DNA of 64,000 nucleotides. Source: Hippopus hippopus (Eukaryota; Mollusca; Bivalvia; Cardiida; Cardiidae). The notes under the pieces are model-generated. The model saw only the letters and a list, made by a program, of their open reading frames with translations, did not search any database and had not been told where the DNA came from. Positions 10,193 through 19,464 of the stretch are shown piece after piece (the stretch's first letter is position 1; the number at the start of each line of letters is the position of its first letter). The translations under genes and the position numbers were made by a program. The stretch is taken from positions 18,671,239-18,735,238 of the forward strand of contig OX328108.1 of NCBI GenBank assembly GCA_946811185.2. Reading direction: 5' to 3'.

Positions 10193-10346
10193 TATAGAGC
10201 TGCTTCAAGTGTTCAAAGGGTAAAATCAATACAATCAGACAAGAGAAACAGGCTCAGCTTACAGGTTACTCTTCACTCTATTACAAAATTATAGGCTTCT
10301 CCATATTTAAAGAATTAAATTTTGCAGACAACAAATCAAATCTAGC

Positions 10347-10574
10347 TTAACCCTTTACCACACAATTCCTACTTTAAATGACCCTGAAAAAGAAGCCTTT
10401 GAAAACACTGCGGGAAAAGGGGAAAATGCTGGTAACAAGCATTTTCTCCTTTTCCCACAAAATGTTTTTTACCTTTCCAAAAGAATCATTGAAATTCGAG
10501 TCAAATTTATTTTGTCATCTGCAAATGCTTTCAATCTGGATTAGTCTTAAATTTGTCGTTTGGTAAAAAGTTAA
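10347..10574 (+). mobile_element. MITE-A forward, complete
   Basis: TTAA-bounded, 228 bp. The centre reads GGTAACAAGC. It is preceded by a reverse fragment (TTTGCAGACAACAAATC). Confidence 0.9.
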
Positions 10575-10774
10575 CCCTTAGCGCACCAAAAAACCCTACA
10601 GACATTTTCAATTTAGAATTAAGACTTGAATATTTACAACATCATGGTGGCTTTTGTGTATGAGTTTCATCAAAGCGGACAGTGTAGATCAAAGATCAGA
10701 CTGCACGTTCTGTGCAGTCTGTTCTTGATCTACACTGGACACAATGGCAACTAAAGGCGCTTTACGGGTTAAAT
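10571..10774 (+). mobile_element. MITE-B, complete reference copy
   Basis: It runs from TTAACCCTTAGCGCACC to GGCGCTTTACGGGTTAA, so it also ends in TTAA plus CCC and has GCGC near both ends. The core hairpin spans about 10680-10745 (GTGTAGATCAAAGATCAGAC and complement). A second piggyBac-like non-autonomous family, sharing one TTAA with the MITE-A copy on its left. Confidence 0.8.
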
Positions 10775-10793
10775 GAGAGGATTTGTCTCTGAA

Positions 10794-11106
10794 TGACTGT
10801 ATGGTGTTTAATGCCGTTTTCAACATTATTTCAGTTATATCGCGGTGGCCAGTGCACCTATCCATGCTTTCCTGGAGTCTTTTACCAGTACTCCACACAA
10901 TCTTCTTTCCAAGCCACTGGCTGCTTTCCCACATAATCATTATCGAAACAATGGTCAGCGATGGGAGAGGAATGAATCCTGTCGCAGTGACTATCATCAA
11001 TCCTCGGAAAGAAATTGGCCGAGCCAGGGGTCGTAGCCAGGGATCGAACCCTGGACCCCGTGTTCTCAAGTCCTGTACGCTACCGACTGAGCTACCGGGG
11101 CTCGGC
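10794..11106 (-). mobile_element. tRNA-derived SINE-S1, best copy, with target duplication
   Basis: On the minus strand it begins CCGAGCCCCGGTAGCTCAGT with box A TAGCTCAGTCGG and box B GGTTCGATCCC, followed by a ~200 bp body and a tail near ATACAGTCATT. The 14 bp sequence GATTTGTCTCTGAA flanks both sides (10780-10793 and 11107-11120), a target-site duplication typical of LINE-mediated insertion. The target is a MITE-A copy. The layout resembles the conserved-domain SINEs described in bivalves and other invertebrates; which superfamily is not decided here. Confidence 0.88.
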
Positions 11107-11120
11107 GATTTGTCTCTGAA

Positions 11121-11249
11121 AGGGGTACAAATAATTGCGGGAAAAGAAGAAAATGCAGGTTAACAGAATTTTCTTCTTTTCAAATTATGTTTTAAAAGGC
11201 CTTCTTCCCAAAGTTTGGGAAAACATTGAACTGTTTGGTGAAGAGTTAA
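11121..11249 (-). mobile_element. MITE-A reverse, right part, interrupted by SINE-S1
   Basis: It continues the target from 10780-10793 (GGATTTGTCTCTGAA then AGGGGTACAAAT) to GAGTTAA. Confidence 0.8.
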
Positions 11250-11365
11250 ATTAAACATTAGAACAAAATAGGTCATGCAGGAGTGATCTTGAACATTTTG
11301 TCAAATCAAGCATACATCCTCATAATTATATGCAAGTGGAATGTAAGTAGGATTTGAATATACAT

Positions 11366-11632
11366 AGGAGCCATGTTCTGGCAAAAGGGAGTATACTAGT
11401 CATGTACATCTCTGTGATGCATTGTAATATAACCCAGCAAGTCATCATATACCGGTAATTATGAATCCATAAAATCCATTTTGTCTAACAGCTGACTAAA
11501 TCATGAGGTAGACTGGTCCTTTGACATGCAGAAAATTAACCAATAGCAGAAAGTTTTGACCCAGGTCAGCCAGCAGAACACTGGTAAATACTAAGATGTA
11601 TCACATCCCCTTTTCATAGAGCAAGGCTCATT
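11366..11632 (-). mobile_element. MITE-C, copy 3
   Basis: Reverse orientation: GAGCCATGTTCTGGCAAAAG at the left, GAGCAAGGCTCATT at the right. Confidence 0.75.
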
Positions 11633-11769
11633 AAATATGGCATAAAATTTTACTTGTCTTTTTTCAATAGATAAAATCATTAAAAATTTATGACGTACAT
11701 GTACTAGCAATTACTAAATTACTGAGGAACTGTGTGTGCCAGAGATTCTGACTGATGATTATCAGCCGT

Positions 11770-11921
11770 GGAAAAAATGAGCCAATGCTGGTAATGAGCT
11801 TTTTTTCTTTCATTTTTCTGCTATCTTTCCTACATTTCAAAGACAGGAATCATATTTGGGCTACACTAAATAAATGCTTTCGATGTGGACAAGCCTAAAA
11901 ATGCTGTTGTCTAGTATAGTT
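11770..11921 (+). mobile_element. MITE-A forward, degenerate
   Basis: AATGCTGGTAATGAGC and TTTCAAAGACAGGAATCAT with AAATGCTTTCGATGTGGACA. Confidence 0.6.
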
Positions 11922-12011
11922 TTAAGCAGTAACTGCACAAATATTTTTTTTATGTGTGGCAGACCATTTATAGGACATATTCATGGCACACCAGTTAACA
12001 TGCTAATCAGG

Positions 12012-12205
12012 TTCAACTCTTTACCAAATGACAAAATTTTGGACTGGTCCAAACTCAAAGTATTTGCAGACAACAAATTAAATGTGGATCAAATGATGCA
12101 TTTTGTGTTTAAAAGGGCAGAAAACATTGCAAGAAAAGGAGAAAATGCTGGTAAGCAGCATTTTCTCCTTTTCCCACATTTTTTTCAAGAGTCTTAGTTT
12201 CTTCC
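12012..12205 (-). mobile_element. MITE-A reverse, 3'-truncated
   Basis: It starts CAACTCTTTACCAAATGAC; the palindrome is present, then the sequence diverges after TTTTTTCAAGAG. Confidence 0.8.
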
Positions 12206-12323
12206 ATGCAGCTAATTAGGTTTAAACCCAATTAAAGGTAATGCTGTGGGAACTTACTAATTAGATTGTGGAATTCTGTGAAACAAGCCCAGACAAATGG
12301 CCAACCTCATTCTCATTTCCCCC

Positions 12324-12552
12324 TCAACCCTTTACCACACGAGAAAATTTTAGACCGGTCCAAATTGAAAGCATTTGCAGACGACAAAATAAAAGTGACT
12401 GAAAAATTGAAATTTGGTTTGGGAAGGGTAGAAAACAGTGTGGGAAAAGGAGGAAATGCTGGTTACCAGCATTTTCTCCTTTTCTCACAATGTCTTCAAA
12501 AGGCTTCATTCTCAGGGTCGTTAAAAGTCGGGATTGTGTGGTAAAGAGTTAA
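12324..12552 (-). mobile_element. MITE-A reverse, complete (229 bp)
   Basis: Near-canonical, with the left TTAA mutated to TCAA. It is head-to-head with the next copy, sharing TTAA at 12549. Confidence 0.92.
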
Positions 12553-12768
12553 TACCACACAATCCCGACTTTTAACGACCTAGAGGAAGAAGCCTTTTGA
12601 ATATATTGTGGGAAAAGGAGAAAACGCTGGTAACCAGCATTTTCTCCTTTTCCCACAATGTTTTCTAACCTTTCAAATATGACTTTAAAATTTTGAGTCA
12701 CATTTATTTTGTTGTCTGCAAACCTTCAATTTGGACAAATCTAAAATTTGCCATTTGGTACAGGGTTA
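12549..12768 (+). mobile_element. MITE-A forward, complete
   Basis: Lacks the CCCTTT of its left end (TTAATACCACACAATCC); with its neighbour it forms a ~440 bp inverted repeat. Confidence 0.9.
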
Positions 12769-12826
12769 CTATACATGAAGATCTTAGCATATTCTTGACA
12801 TGAAGTGTCCTTAAATGAATCAACTC

Positions 12827-13055
12827 TTAACCCTTTACCGCACAATGCCGACTTTTAATGACCCTGGGAAAGAAGCCTTCTGTAAACATTGTGGGAAAAG
12901 GAGAAAATGCTGGTAACCAGCATTTTCTCCTTTTCCCACATTGTTTTCTACCCTATCAGAGAAATAATTCATCATTTAAGCCACAATGAAATTGTCATCT
13001 GCAAATGCTTTCAATGTGGACAAGGCTAAAATTTTGTCGTCTGGTATAGGGTTAA
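12827..13055 (+). mobile_element. MITE-A forward, complete (229 bp)
   Basis: TTAACCCTTTACCGCACAA to GGTATAGGGTTAA; hairpin intact. Confidence 0.92.
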
Positions 13056-13104
13056 GCTGACAACAAAATTTTACACTGGTCCATACTGAAAGCATTTGCA
13101 GGTG
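13056..13104 (-). mobile_element. MITE-A reverse fragment
   Basis: GACAACAAAATTTTACACTG to GCATTTGCAGG only. Confidence 0.6.
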
Positions 13105-13195
13105 AAAAAGAGAAAAGATCAGACTGCATGTTTTGTGCAGTCTGATCTTGATCTTCACTGACTGCAAGGGCAACAAAAGAAGAAAAAGACTACTT
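13105..13195 (+). mobile_element. MITE-B core fragment
   Basis: Hairpin GATCAGACTGCATG...GTGCAGTCTGATCTTGATC, fused to the MITE-A fragment. Confidence 0.65.
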
Positions 13196-13199
13196 GCGG

Positions 13200-13590
13200 G
13201 TGAAGATTCAGGGAAACAACACAGAGTTCATCAAAACATTGAACAACCAGATGTTCCTATTATAAACATTTACAGAAAATTGCAAATCTGACATAAACCA
13301 TCTTACACCAGCTGTCTTCAGTTCAGTTACCTACAAATCCTTTTGTAGGCGATGGGCAAGTTAAATTGCTTCTTGTGCAAAGTGAAAACCAAGATCAGAC
13401 AGTGAAAACCAAGACCAGACAGCAAAGACCGAGATCAATTTGTATAAGAATCTCTTTTATGGTGGTGTATTGAATACCAAAGAAAATTCTACTGGAAAGT
13501 TCACTCCCCTTAAAATGTTCCTCTCCCCACATCCCCACAACCCAGTTGGCACACCTGCAGAACCTTTAAGGGCCAGCCTCGGCTTGAATG
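13200..13590. other. no recognised feature
   Basis: Includes a short imperfect tandem (AGTGAAAACCAAGATCAGAC-like units near 13380-13430). Confidence 0.4.
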
Positions 13591-14482
13591 ATTGATTGCA
13601 TAATGTTAAACAGCGTTTTCAACATTATTCCAGTTATATCATGGTGCCTGTGATAATCCATGCTTTCCTGAAGTTTCTTCTACCAGTACTTCCCACATTT
13701 AGTATGGATAACTGTCCCCAAAGGCGATGTTACTTTTTGACTGGTCACCTCTAGGTAGAGAGATGATCAAGACAAAAACAGTTGAAATCTCTGCACAGAT
13801 TTTGTGTGCAAGTTTGAACTCTCATAATTTCATAAATAGAGCACAAAACTAGGATTTGAACATACCTGTTGCTTGCGTATTCAATAATCCTTCGTTTGAA
13901 ATACAAACATTTTCAATTTAAAAGCTGAACATAAAAGAAAATTGTGCATGTCATCTGTTACTGGAGTTGTTCTTGTTGCCGAAAACACACAAAATGGCCG
14001 CCACTCACAATAGATTTCGTCAGTTTTTTTTTTTCTGAGATTTACATGTTATAAACAACTTCTACATGTATGCTCTTGGGTAATGAAAGGTTTAATAATT
14101 TGTCTTTGGTCATGTTTGTTACTAAAAGTTAAATGCATTTTGGCGTAATACAGATAAAATCGATGAAACAGAGTCATTACAGCGCTCTATATTTGCAACT
14201 GGAAAATTTACGATGGACTTGAGACAGTACAGTACACAATAAATGTTCAAATATGAAAAAAATCACCGTAGCATCTCATTATTGAGACTATTCCTACATT
14301 ATTCTTACCAAGCCACTGGCTGCTTTCAACCCACACCATCATTGAAACAAACATCAGCATTGAGGGAAGAATGAATCCTGTCACAATGACAATCATCAAT
14401 CCATGAAAGAAATTGGTGAAGCTGAATCAAACCAGCAACTCCCTGGCTTCAAGTCCAGTATGCTATCGACATCACACTTGGC
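13590..14482 (-). mobile_element. SINE-S1 split by insertion of element X
   Basis: The S1 tail and body at 13590-13695 and the head at 14299-14482 are in order and belong together; 13696-14298 separates them. Confidence 0.65.
13696..14298 (+). mobile_element. unclassified element X, long copy
   Basis: It starts TTAGTATGGATAACTGTCCC and ends CATTATTGAGACTA. Both ends recur at 14490-14612 in a much shorter copy. No coding frame of note; the superfamily is not identified. Confidence 0.5.
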
Positions 14483-14489
14483 CAATGAC

Positions 14490-14612
14490 TAGTACAGATA
14501 ACTGTACCCAAAGGCGATTTAATTTTTGACTGGTTGCCTCAGCGAAGCACAGTAAATGTCCAAATATGAAAAGAAGCACCGTAAATATATCATTATTGAG
14601 ACTAGGCCAATG
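14490..14612 (+). mobile_element. unclassified element X, short deletion copy
   Basis: CTAGTACAGATAACTGTACC joined directly to AATGTCCAAATATGAAAAGA and ATTATTGAGACTAG; the middle of the long copy is absent. Confidence 0.5.
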
Positions 14613-14774
14613 AGCATCTTTAAAAGGGAAACAAATTTACAGATTAAATAAAATGTAAATTTCCACAACTTACTTTTCTTAAAGATAGGAAAAATCCTCT
14701 ATTTTATCCTTGTAACACTCGCACAGCTTATAACAAACTCATTTCAACCTTAAATGCAGACTATGTAACAAAAT

Positions 14775-15010
14775 TTAACCCTTTACAAACATGGCAAACA
14801 GTCCTTTGCATTGACAACCCTGAGGAAAAAGGCCTTTGAAAACAATATGGGAAAAGGAGAAAACACTGGTAACCAGCATTCTCTCCTTTTTCCCACATTG
14901 TTTCCTACCCTTTCAAAGACAAATTCCATCATTTGAGAGATATTTAATTTGTCCTCTGCAAATGCTTTCAATGAGGACATGTCTGAAATTTTTTCGCCTG
15001 GTAGAGTTAA
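14775..15010 (+). mobile_element. MITE-A forward, complete
   Basis: TTAA-bounded; the hairpin carries paired changes (AACACTGG/CCAGCATTC). Confidence 0.88.
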
Positions 15011-15074
15011 ACTATAATTATGTAACATGTTAACACATCACAACCAACAGACGTCTATTTGCATCTTGCAGTAG

Positions 15075-15258
15075 ACCACATCCAAAATGATGTGGCAAAA
15101 AGAGAAATTGCTGTTAATAAACAATTTCACCTTAAGCCACAACGTTCCCACTTGAATTCTTGTACCTAACCTTTTAATCACCTTCATAATCCATATTTTA
15201 CAGACATATTTTCAAACTCGTCCGCTGTAAATTTGCTTTAATAGGAGGTTATGAGTTA
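15075..15258 (+). mobile_element. MITE-A forward, very degenerate
   Basis: Only the outline is left: GGCAAAAAGAGAAATTGCTG hairpin trace and a TCCGCTGTAAATTTGCTTT arm. Confidence 0.4.
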
Positions 15259-15395
15259 TAAGGAAAAAAATCAACAACCATAATATCACAAAAGTAGGGA
15301 TATACTGGTGTTCACTTCACCTAGATAGATCTGTTGGAGGAAGATAGTAAATATTTTTTTTACTGTCATAAGATACATACATGTACTTTATCCTC

Positions 15396-15620
15396 CACCC
15401 TTTACCTGATGATGCAAAGTGCTTGCAACTCTGAGGTACTAAGCTCTTGAAAACATTTTGGGAAATGGAAAAATTGCTAGTAACCAGCATTTTTTTTCCT
15501 TTTCCCACAATTTTTCCTTCTCTTTTAGGGAAGTGATTCAAATTTTTTACCAATTTTTGTTGTCTGCAGATGCTTTTGGTGTGGAAGAGTCTAAAATTTG
15601 TTGTCAGGGGAAAAGGTTGA
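15396..15620 (+). mobile_element. MITE-A forward, complete but diverged
   Basis: CACCCTTTACCTGATGATGC to GGGGAAAAGGTTGAC; followed by a reverse fragment to about 15685. Confidence 0.75.
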
Positions 15621-15739
15621 CTATGTCTGACAACAAAATATTCAACTTGTCGCAATCAAAGGCATTTGCGGAAGTTATGATACGCAGAAAACACGCAGTC
15701 TGACCTGAATCTTTACCAGCCACTTATTTTAGAACAAGC

Positions 15740-15800
15740 CTATATATAATGTAAGACGAATTTAAGACGAATATAAGATAAAGATAAATATAAGACAAAA
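15740..15800. repeat. low-complexity AAGACGAAT/AAGATAAAT tract
   Basis: Short imperfect tandem units of 9-11 bases (TAAGACGAATTTAAGACGAA and variants). Confidence 0.5.
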
Positions 15801-15838
15801 TCATTGGTGTTTCAATGGATTGTATTCTGAGTTAATCC

Positions 15839-16067
15839 TTAACCCTTTACCAAACAATCCCTGGTTTTCACGACCCTGAGAAAGAAGCCTTCTGAAAACA
15901 TTGTGGGAAAAGGAGAAAATGCTGGTAACCAGCATTTTCTCCTTTTCCCACAATGTTTTCTTCCCCTCCCAAAACAAATTTCAAATTTTGAATCACATTA
16001 ATTTTGTCGTCTGCAAATGCTTCCAATTTGGACTATTCAAAAATTCTGTCGTGTGGTAAAGAGTTAA
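15839..16067 (+). mobile_element. MITE-A, reference forward copy (piggyBac-like, TTAA)
   Basis: A complete 229 bp copy used to define the family. It starts TTAACCCTTTACCAAACAA and ends with the complement of TTAACTCTTTACCACACGA, so both ends share CYCTTTACCA and are bounded by TTAA. Positions 15894-15960 form a palindrome with 33-base arms around one unpaired central base (GGTAACC in this orientation, GGTTACC in the other). The unique left segment reads CGACCCTGAGAAAGAAGCC, the right TTTGTCGTCTGCAAATGC. TTAA duplications with CCC-type ends are known from piggyBac (Kolobok also uses TTAA but I see no other match). There is no coding capacity, so it must be mobilised by a transposase encoded elsewhere. 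Confidence 0.92.
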
Positions 16068-16270
16068 CCTGCTAAATAAATGAAAAGAAACTTTCAAGTC
16101 GGTAGTAAAAACAAAAATGTTGCTACTTTACAGGTATATTTTGGGGGAAAATATCTCCACATCAGACAGTGTAGTTCCAAGATCAGACTGCATCTTCTGT
16201 GCAGTCTGATATTGATCTACACTGTCCGCAAAAGGTCTCAGAGTCATGCCTAGCACCCCAGGGTTTAATA
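16064..16270 (+). mobile_element. MITE-B, second subfamily, near complete
   Basis: It runs from TTAACCTGCTAAATAAATG to CACCCCAGGGTTTAA with the core hairpin at 16165-16230. 53570-53707 shares AATGTTGCTA and GTCATGCYTAGCA and is the same subfamily. Confidence 0.7.
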
Positions 16271-16433
16271 TAAAATTTGTGCTGAACATGTTCAGGTAAA
16301 AGGCACTCCTACAGCCTGGTTGATAGAAAGTGTCACAAGTATACTAGTTGAATAAATAAAAGTTTGAAATATGATATACCTACCATAAAAAGTGGGGAAT
16401 ATTTTGACATGAATATACTGGGTATCATTTTAG

Positions 16434-16668
16434 TTAACTCTTTACCAAACGACAAAATTTTGGACAGGATTCTAATCCAAATTGAAAGTATTTGCAGACA
16501 ACAAAATAAATGGAATCAAAAATTGAAATTTGACTTGGGAAGGGTAGAAAACAATGTGGGAAAAGGAGAAAATGCTGGTTACCAGCATTTTCTCCTTTTC
16601 CCACAATGTTTTCAATAGCGTTCTTTCTCAGGGTCGTTAAAGGTTGGGATTGTGTGGTAAAGAGCTAA
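16434..16668 (-). mobile_element. MITE-A reverse, complete
   Basis: Left end is exact TTAACTCTTTACCAAACGAC; 6-7 extra bases (ATTCTAA) lie in the left arm; right TTAA mutated to CTAA. Confidence 0.9.
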
Positions 16669-16738
16669 CCCCTTTTTGTCATCTGCAAATGCTCTCAATT
16701 TGGACGTGCCTATAATTCTGTTGTTTGGTAATAGGTTC
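16669..16738 (+). mobile_element. MITE-A forward, right-end fragment
   Basis: TGTCATCTGCAAATGCTCTC to TTGTTTGGTAATAGGTT. Confidence 0.65.
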
Positions 16739-16739
16739 T

Positions 16740-17100
16740 GCAAAATTCATTGGAATTTAAATCAAATACAGGTTAATGAGGAATCCTGAGCCGTGAAGTT
16801 TGTGACATCGGTCATCTCGGATCGTCTGACCTAGATTCAAGTCGATACATTGTTTTCTTGTAAATTTACATAAAGCTTAGAACTATCTGTCAACAAGCAC
16901 CTGGATCAGTCTTCATTTTGTTGCAGTCTGATCCGAGTCCATGTTGGAGGGAAACCTATTCATCTAACATTAGTCAAGTTCTCTATGACCATGAAAGCTG
17001 CTCAGAATCCCTACTGATCAAGATCAGGGTACTTGACTCTGTATTGGTTTCACGGATATATATGTAATATTGTTGTTTGCATTATGGGCCGGTGGCAGTC
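16740..17100. other. no recognised feature
   Basis: Mixed-composition sequence with GATCAAGATCAG-like words but no complete MITE-B hairpin. Confidence 0.4.
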
Positions 17101-17104
17101 TGCA

Positions 17105-17272
17105 TAAAATAATATTGGAGTTGAACAAAAATTAAGTTGAGTTGAAAGGGTAGGAAACATTGTAGGATAAGGAGAAAGTGCTGTTAACTAGCACTTTCTC
17201 TTTTTCCCACAATGTTTTCAAAAACTTTCTTTCTAAGGGTTGTTAATATACAGGAATGTGTGATATAAGACT
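17105..17272 (-). mobile_element. MITE-A reverse, 5'-truncated
   Basis: The hairpin has compensated changes (AGTGCTGTTAACTAGCACT) that keep pairing. Confidence 0.75.
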
Positions 17273-17414
17273 AAATTTATCCATTGCATATTTTTGTCTA
17301 TCTTAGACTTTGTACCTGCAGAGTTACTCTATGTACTTAATGCTTTTCAAAAAAATCTGAAACTTAATTTGATTGGTCTACCAGTTACACTGACTTGATG
17401 TCTAAATTTTGACA

Positions 17415-17636
17415 TTAACCCTTTACCACACAATTTCGAGTTTCAATAACCCTGAGGTAGAAGGTTTTTGAAACATCTTGGGAGAAGGAGAAAATGCTAG
17501 TACCAGTATTTTTTCCTTTTCCCAAAATGCTTTCTGCCCTGCCTGAGAAAATTCATATCATTTAAGCAATGTTTAAATTGTCTGCAAATGTTTTCAAAAT
17601 GGTAAGTCCAAAATTGTGTTTTTTGAAAAGAGTTAA
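17415..17636 (+). mobile_element. MITE-A forward, complete, diverged
   Basis: TTAA-bounded; hairpin shortened to GCTAGTACCAGTATTTT. Confidence 0.82.
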
Positions 17637-17955
17637 TAACAAGGAAAAGTATAACTGGTACCTGGGGTACCTTTCAATGAACTTTATACGTACGAAATTT
17701 GCGTAAGCAGTCTTTGTAAGCAAGCATCAAGTCTGAAAACAAGTTTCACCGAACTGCATTACTTTACAAATTAAGTAAATACTTGCATAACTTTACACAG
17801 TTCATATCTTTGGCAATGGGTAAAGCAGGGATCATACATTCAATCCCTAATAAATTGCAAAAAATCTATGCAGTTTAGTGAAAGGTACCCCTGGTGTACA
17901 GACTATTATAACAGCAATAGTGTGTCACTTGGTATGGGAGGATTACAGTCTATGA

Positions 17956-18780
17956 AACAAGAGGGCCATGATGGCCCTGTATCGCTCCACTGGCTATTAA
18001 GTAAAAACACTACAAGCCAAATATTACAATATTCAGCAAATTGATTTCAAACACGAGGACATGCAAACATTTTTCTATCTAATCCTACAAGAAAGTTGTG
18101 ATCCATGGGCAAAGCCAATTTTGATCGCAAAGCTATAATTATTTGAATCCTGGTGGAGGTCCACAATATAAAGCTCCATACCAAAAAATTCAGTTCTTGA
18201 ATGTTATAAACAAGAAGATTTTCAAATTTTTCTCAATGAAAAGCCCTGTAAAACATGAAACCCATGAGACAGGGCTAAATCTAATAGCCTTAGTCTTTAT
18301 AATGGTTAGTAACATGATGACTTAAGATAGTTTTCATTACAAAAGCCCATGTAAAACTGGTGACCTTGTGTTCCGTGGTGTGGGGACAAACTTGGGTCAA
18401 GGACTATAATTTGGGCCCTCCTTGTAGAGGCCCACTAGATAAAGCTACATGCAAAATTTGGTAGACCCCATGGCTATTATTTGAAGGAACTTGGTAGAGG
18501 CCCACTAGATACAGCTACACGCCAAATTTGGTAGCCCTAGGCCTTACAGTTTCAGAGAAGAAGATTTTTGAAAATTTTCTATATTTTTCAGTTTTGTTGC
18601 CATGGCAACCAGAGTTTTTGAAGGAATAAAATTCTGTCATGGGATTCTGAAGAAGACCATGGCAGGATCATTTCTTTGAAGTTTCATCAAAATTGGATAA
18701 GTAGTTTCAGAGATGTTTGAAATAAAAGTTAATGCACGCACGGACAGATGGACGGACGGACCTTCAGTGCCAGTAAAAAA
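17956..18780 (+). mobile_element. Helitron-like element H1
   Basis: It opens AACAAGAGGGCCATGATGGC, a hairpin start shared with 27597 and 55099. The interior has the phrase GCTACATGCAAAATTTGGTA twice, then TTGTTGCCATGGCAACCAGA, and ends near CACGGACAGATGGACGGACGG. Comparable non-autonomous elements with ACGG runs are common in bivalve genomes; the Helitron assignment is inference from a hairpin near CTAA at the 3' ends of sister copies. Confidence 0.6.
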
Positions 18781-18818
18781 CAAGTATATACATCAATCTC
18801 AGTTTGAAATATATCTTT

Positions 18819-19014
18819 TTAACCTATTACCAGACAATCCCTACTTTTGATGACCCTGAGAAAGAAGGCTTTAGAAAAGCATTTTCTCCTTTTCTTACAA
18901 TGTTTTCTACTGTTCACAAAACAAATTTCAAATTTTCAATCACTTTTATTTTGTCGTCTGCAAGTGCTTTCGATTTAGACAAGCCTAAAATATTATCGTT
19001 TGGTAATGAGTTAC
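18819..19014 (+). mobile_element. MITE-A forward, left hairpin arm deleted
   Basis: AGGCTTTAGAAAAGCATTTTCTCC skips the whole left arm; the rest is in order. Confidence 0.83.
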
Positions 19015-19204
19015 ATGTGTGCTAACAATTGTCATAATAAATCACTAAGATTTTTTTTCAAACTTATTTTATTAATACTTTTTCTAAGCTAGTCATCATC
19101 AAACAGTAGACATGGTGTATTAATATGAACACTTCATAGTTTGTAAACACAGTCAGATATGTGGAGGATAATTTTTTGTTTTGGTGTATGATTGAAAATT
19201 CTTT

Positions 19205-19345
19205 TATTGAGTTGAAACAAATGCTAAAAGCTCCCCTTGAGCACGTTGTGCTCAAGTGAGCTAAAAAGTTAACATATGGATGGACGCACAACGGACAACG
19301 GGCCATAACATAAGCCTGCTGGCCTTCGGCCAGTGGAGCTAAAAA
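19205..19345 (+). mobile_element. two Helitron-like 3' ends in tandem (H2)
   Basis: One hairpin terminus, TTGAGCACGTTGTGCTCAAG followed by TGAGCTAAAAA, is followed 75 bases later by another, CTGGCCTTCGGCCAGTGGAG then CTAAAAA. Confidence 0.6.
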
Positions 19346-19464
19346 ACTTGTCTAGCACCAATCATGTATCACTGCAGCTTGATAATCAAGGGAGGTAAAT
19401 AGTAACGAACTTTATCTTTCATAAAAAGAGTTATTTCCCTTGATTAATGTATAAATTGAAGTGA

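Noticed and set aside
11020..11106. A genuine tRNA gene
   Set aside because: Box A and box B are present but the sequence is the head of a SINE with a long body and target duplication; no full cloverleaf with acceptor stem was found.
15894..15960. Calling each MITE-A hairpin a microRNA gene
   Set aside because: Stem length is suitable, but there is no evidence of processing and the hairpin is explained as a transposon core.
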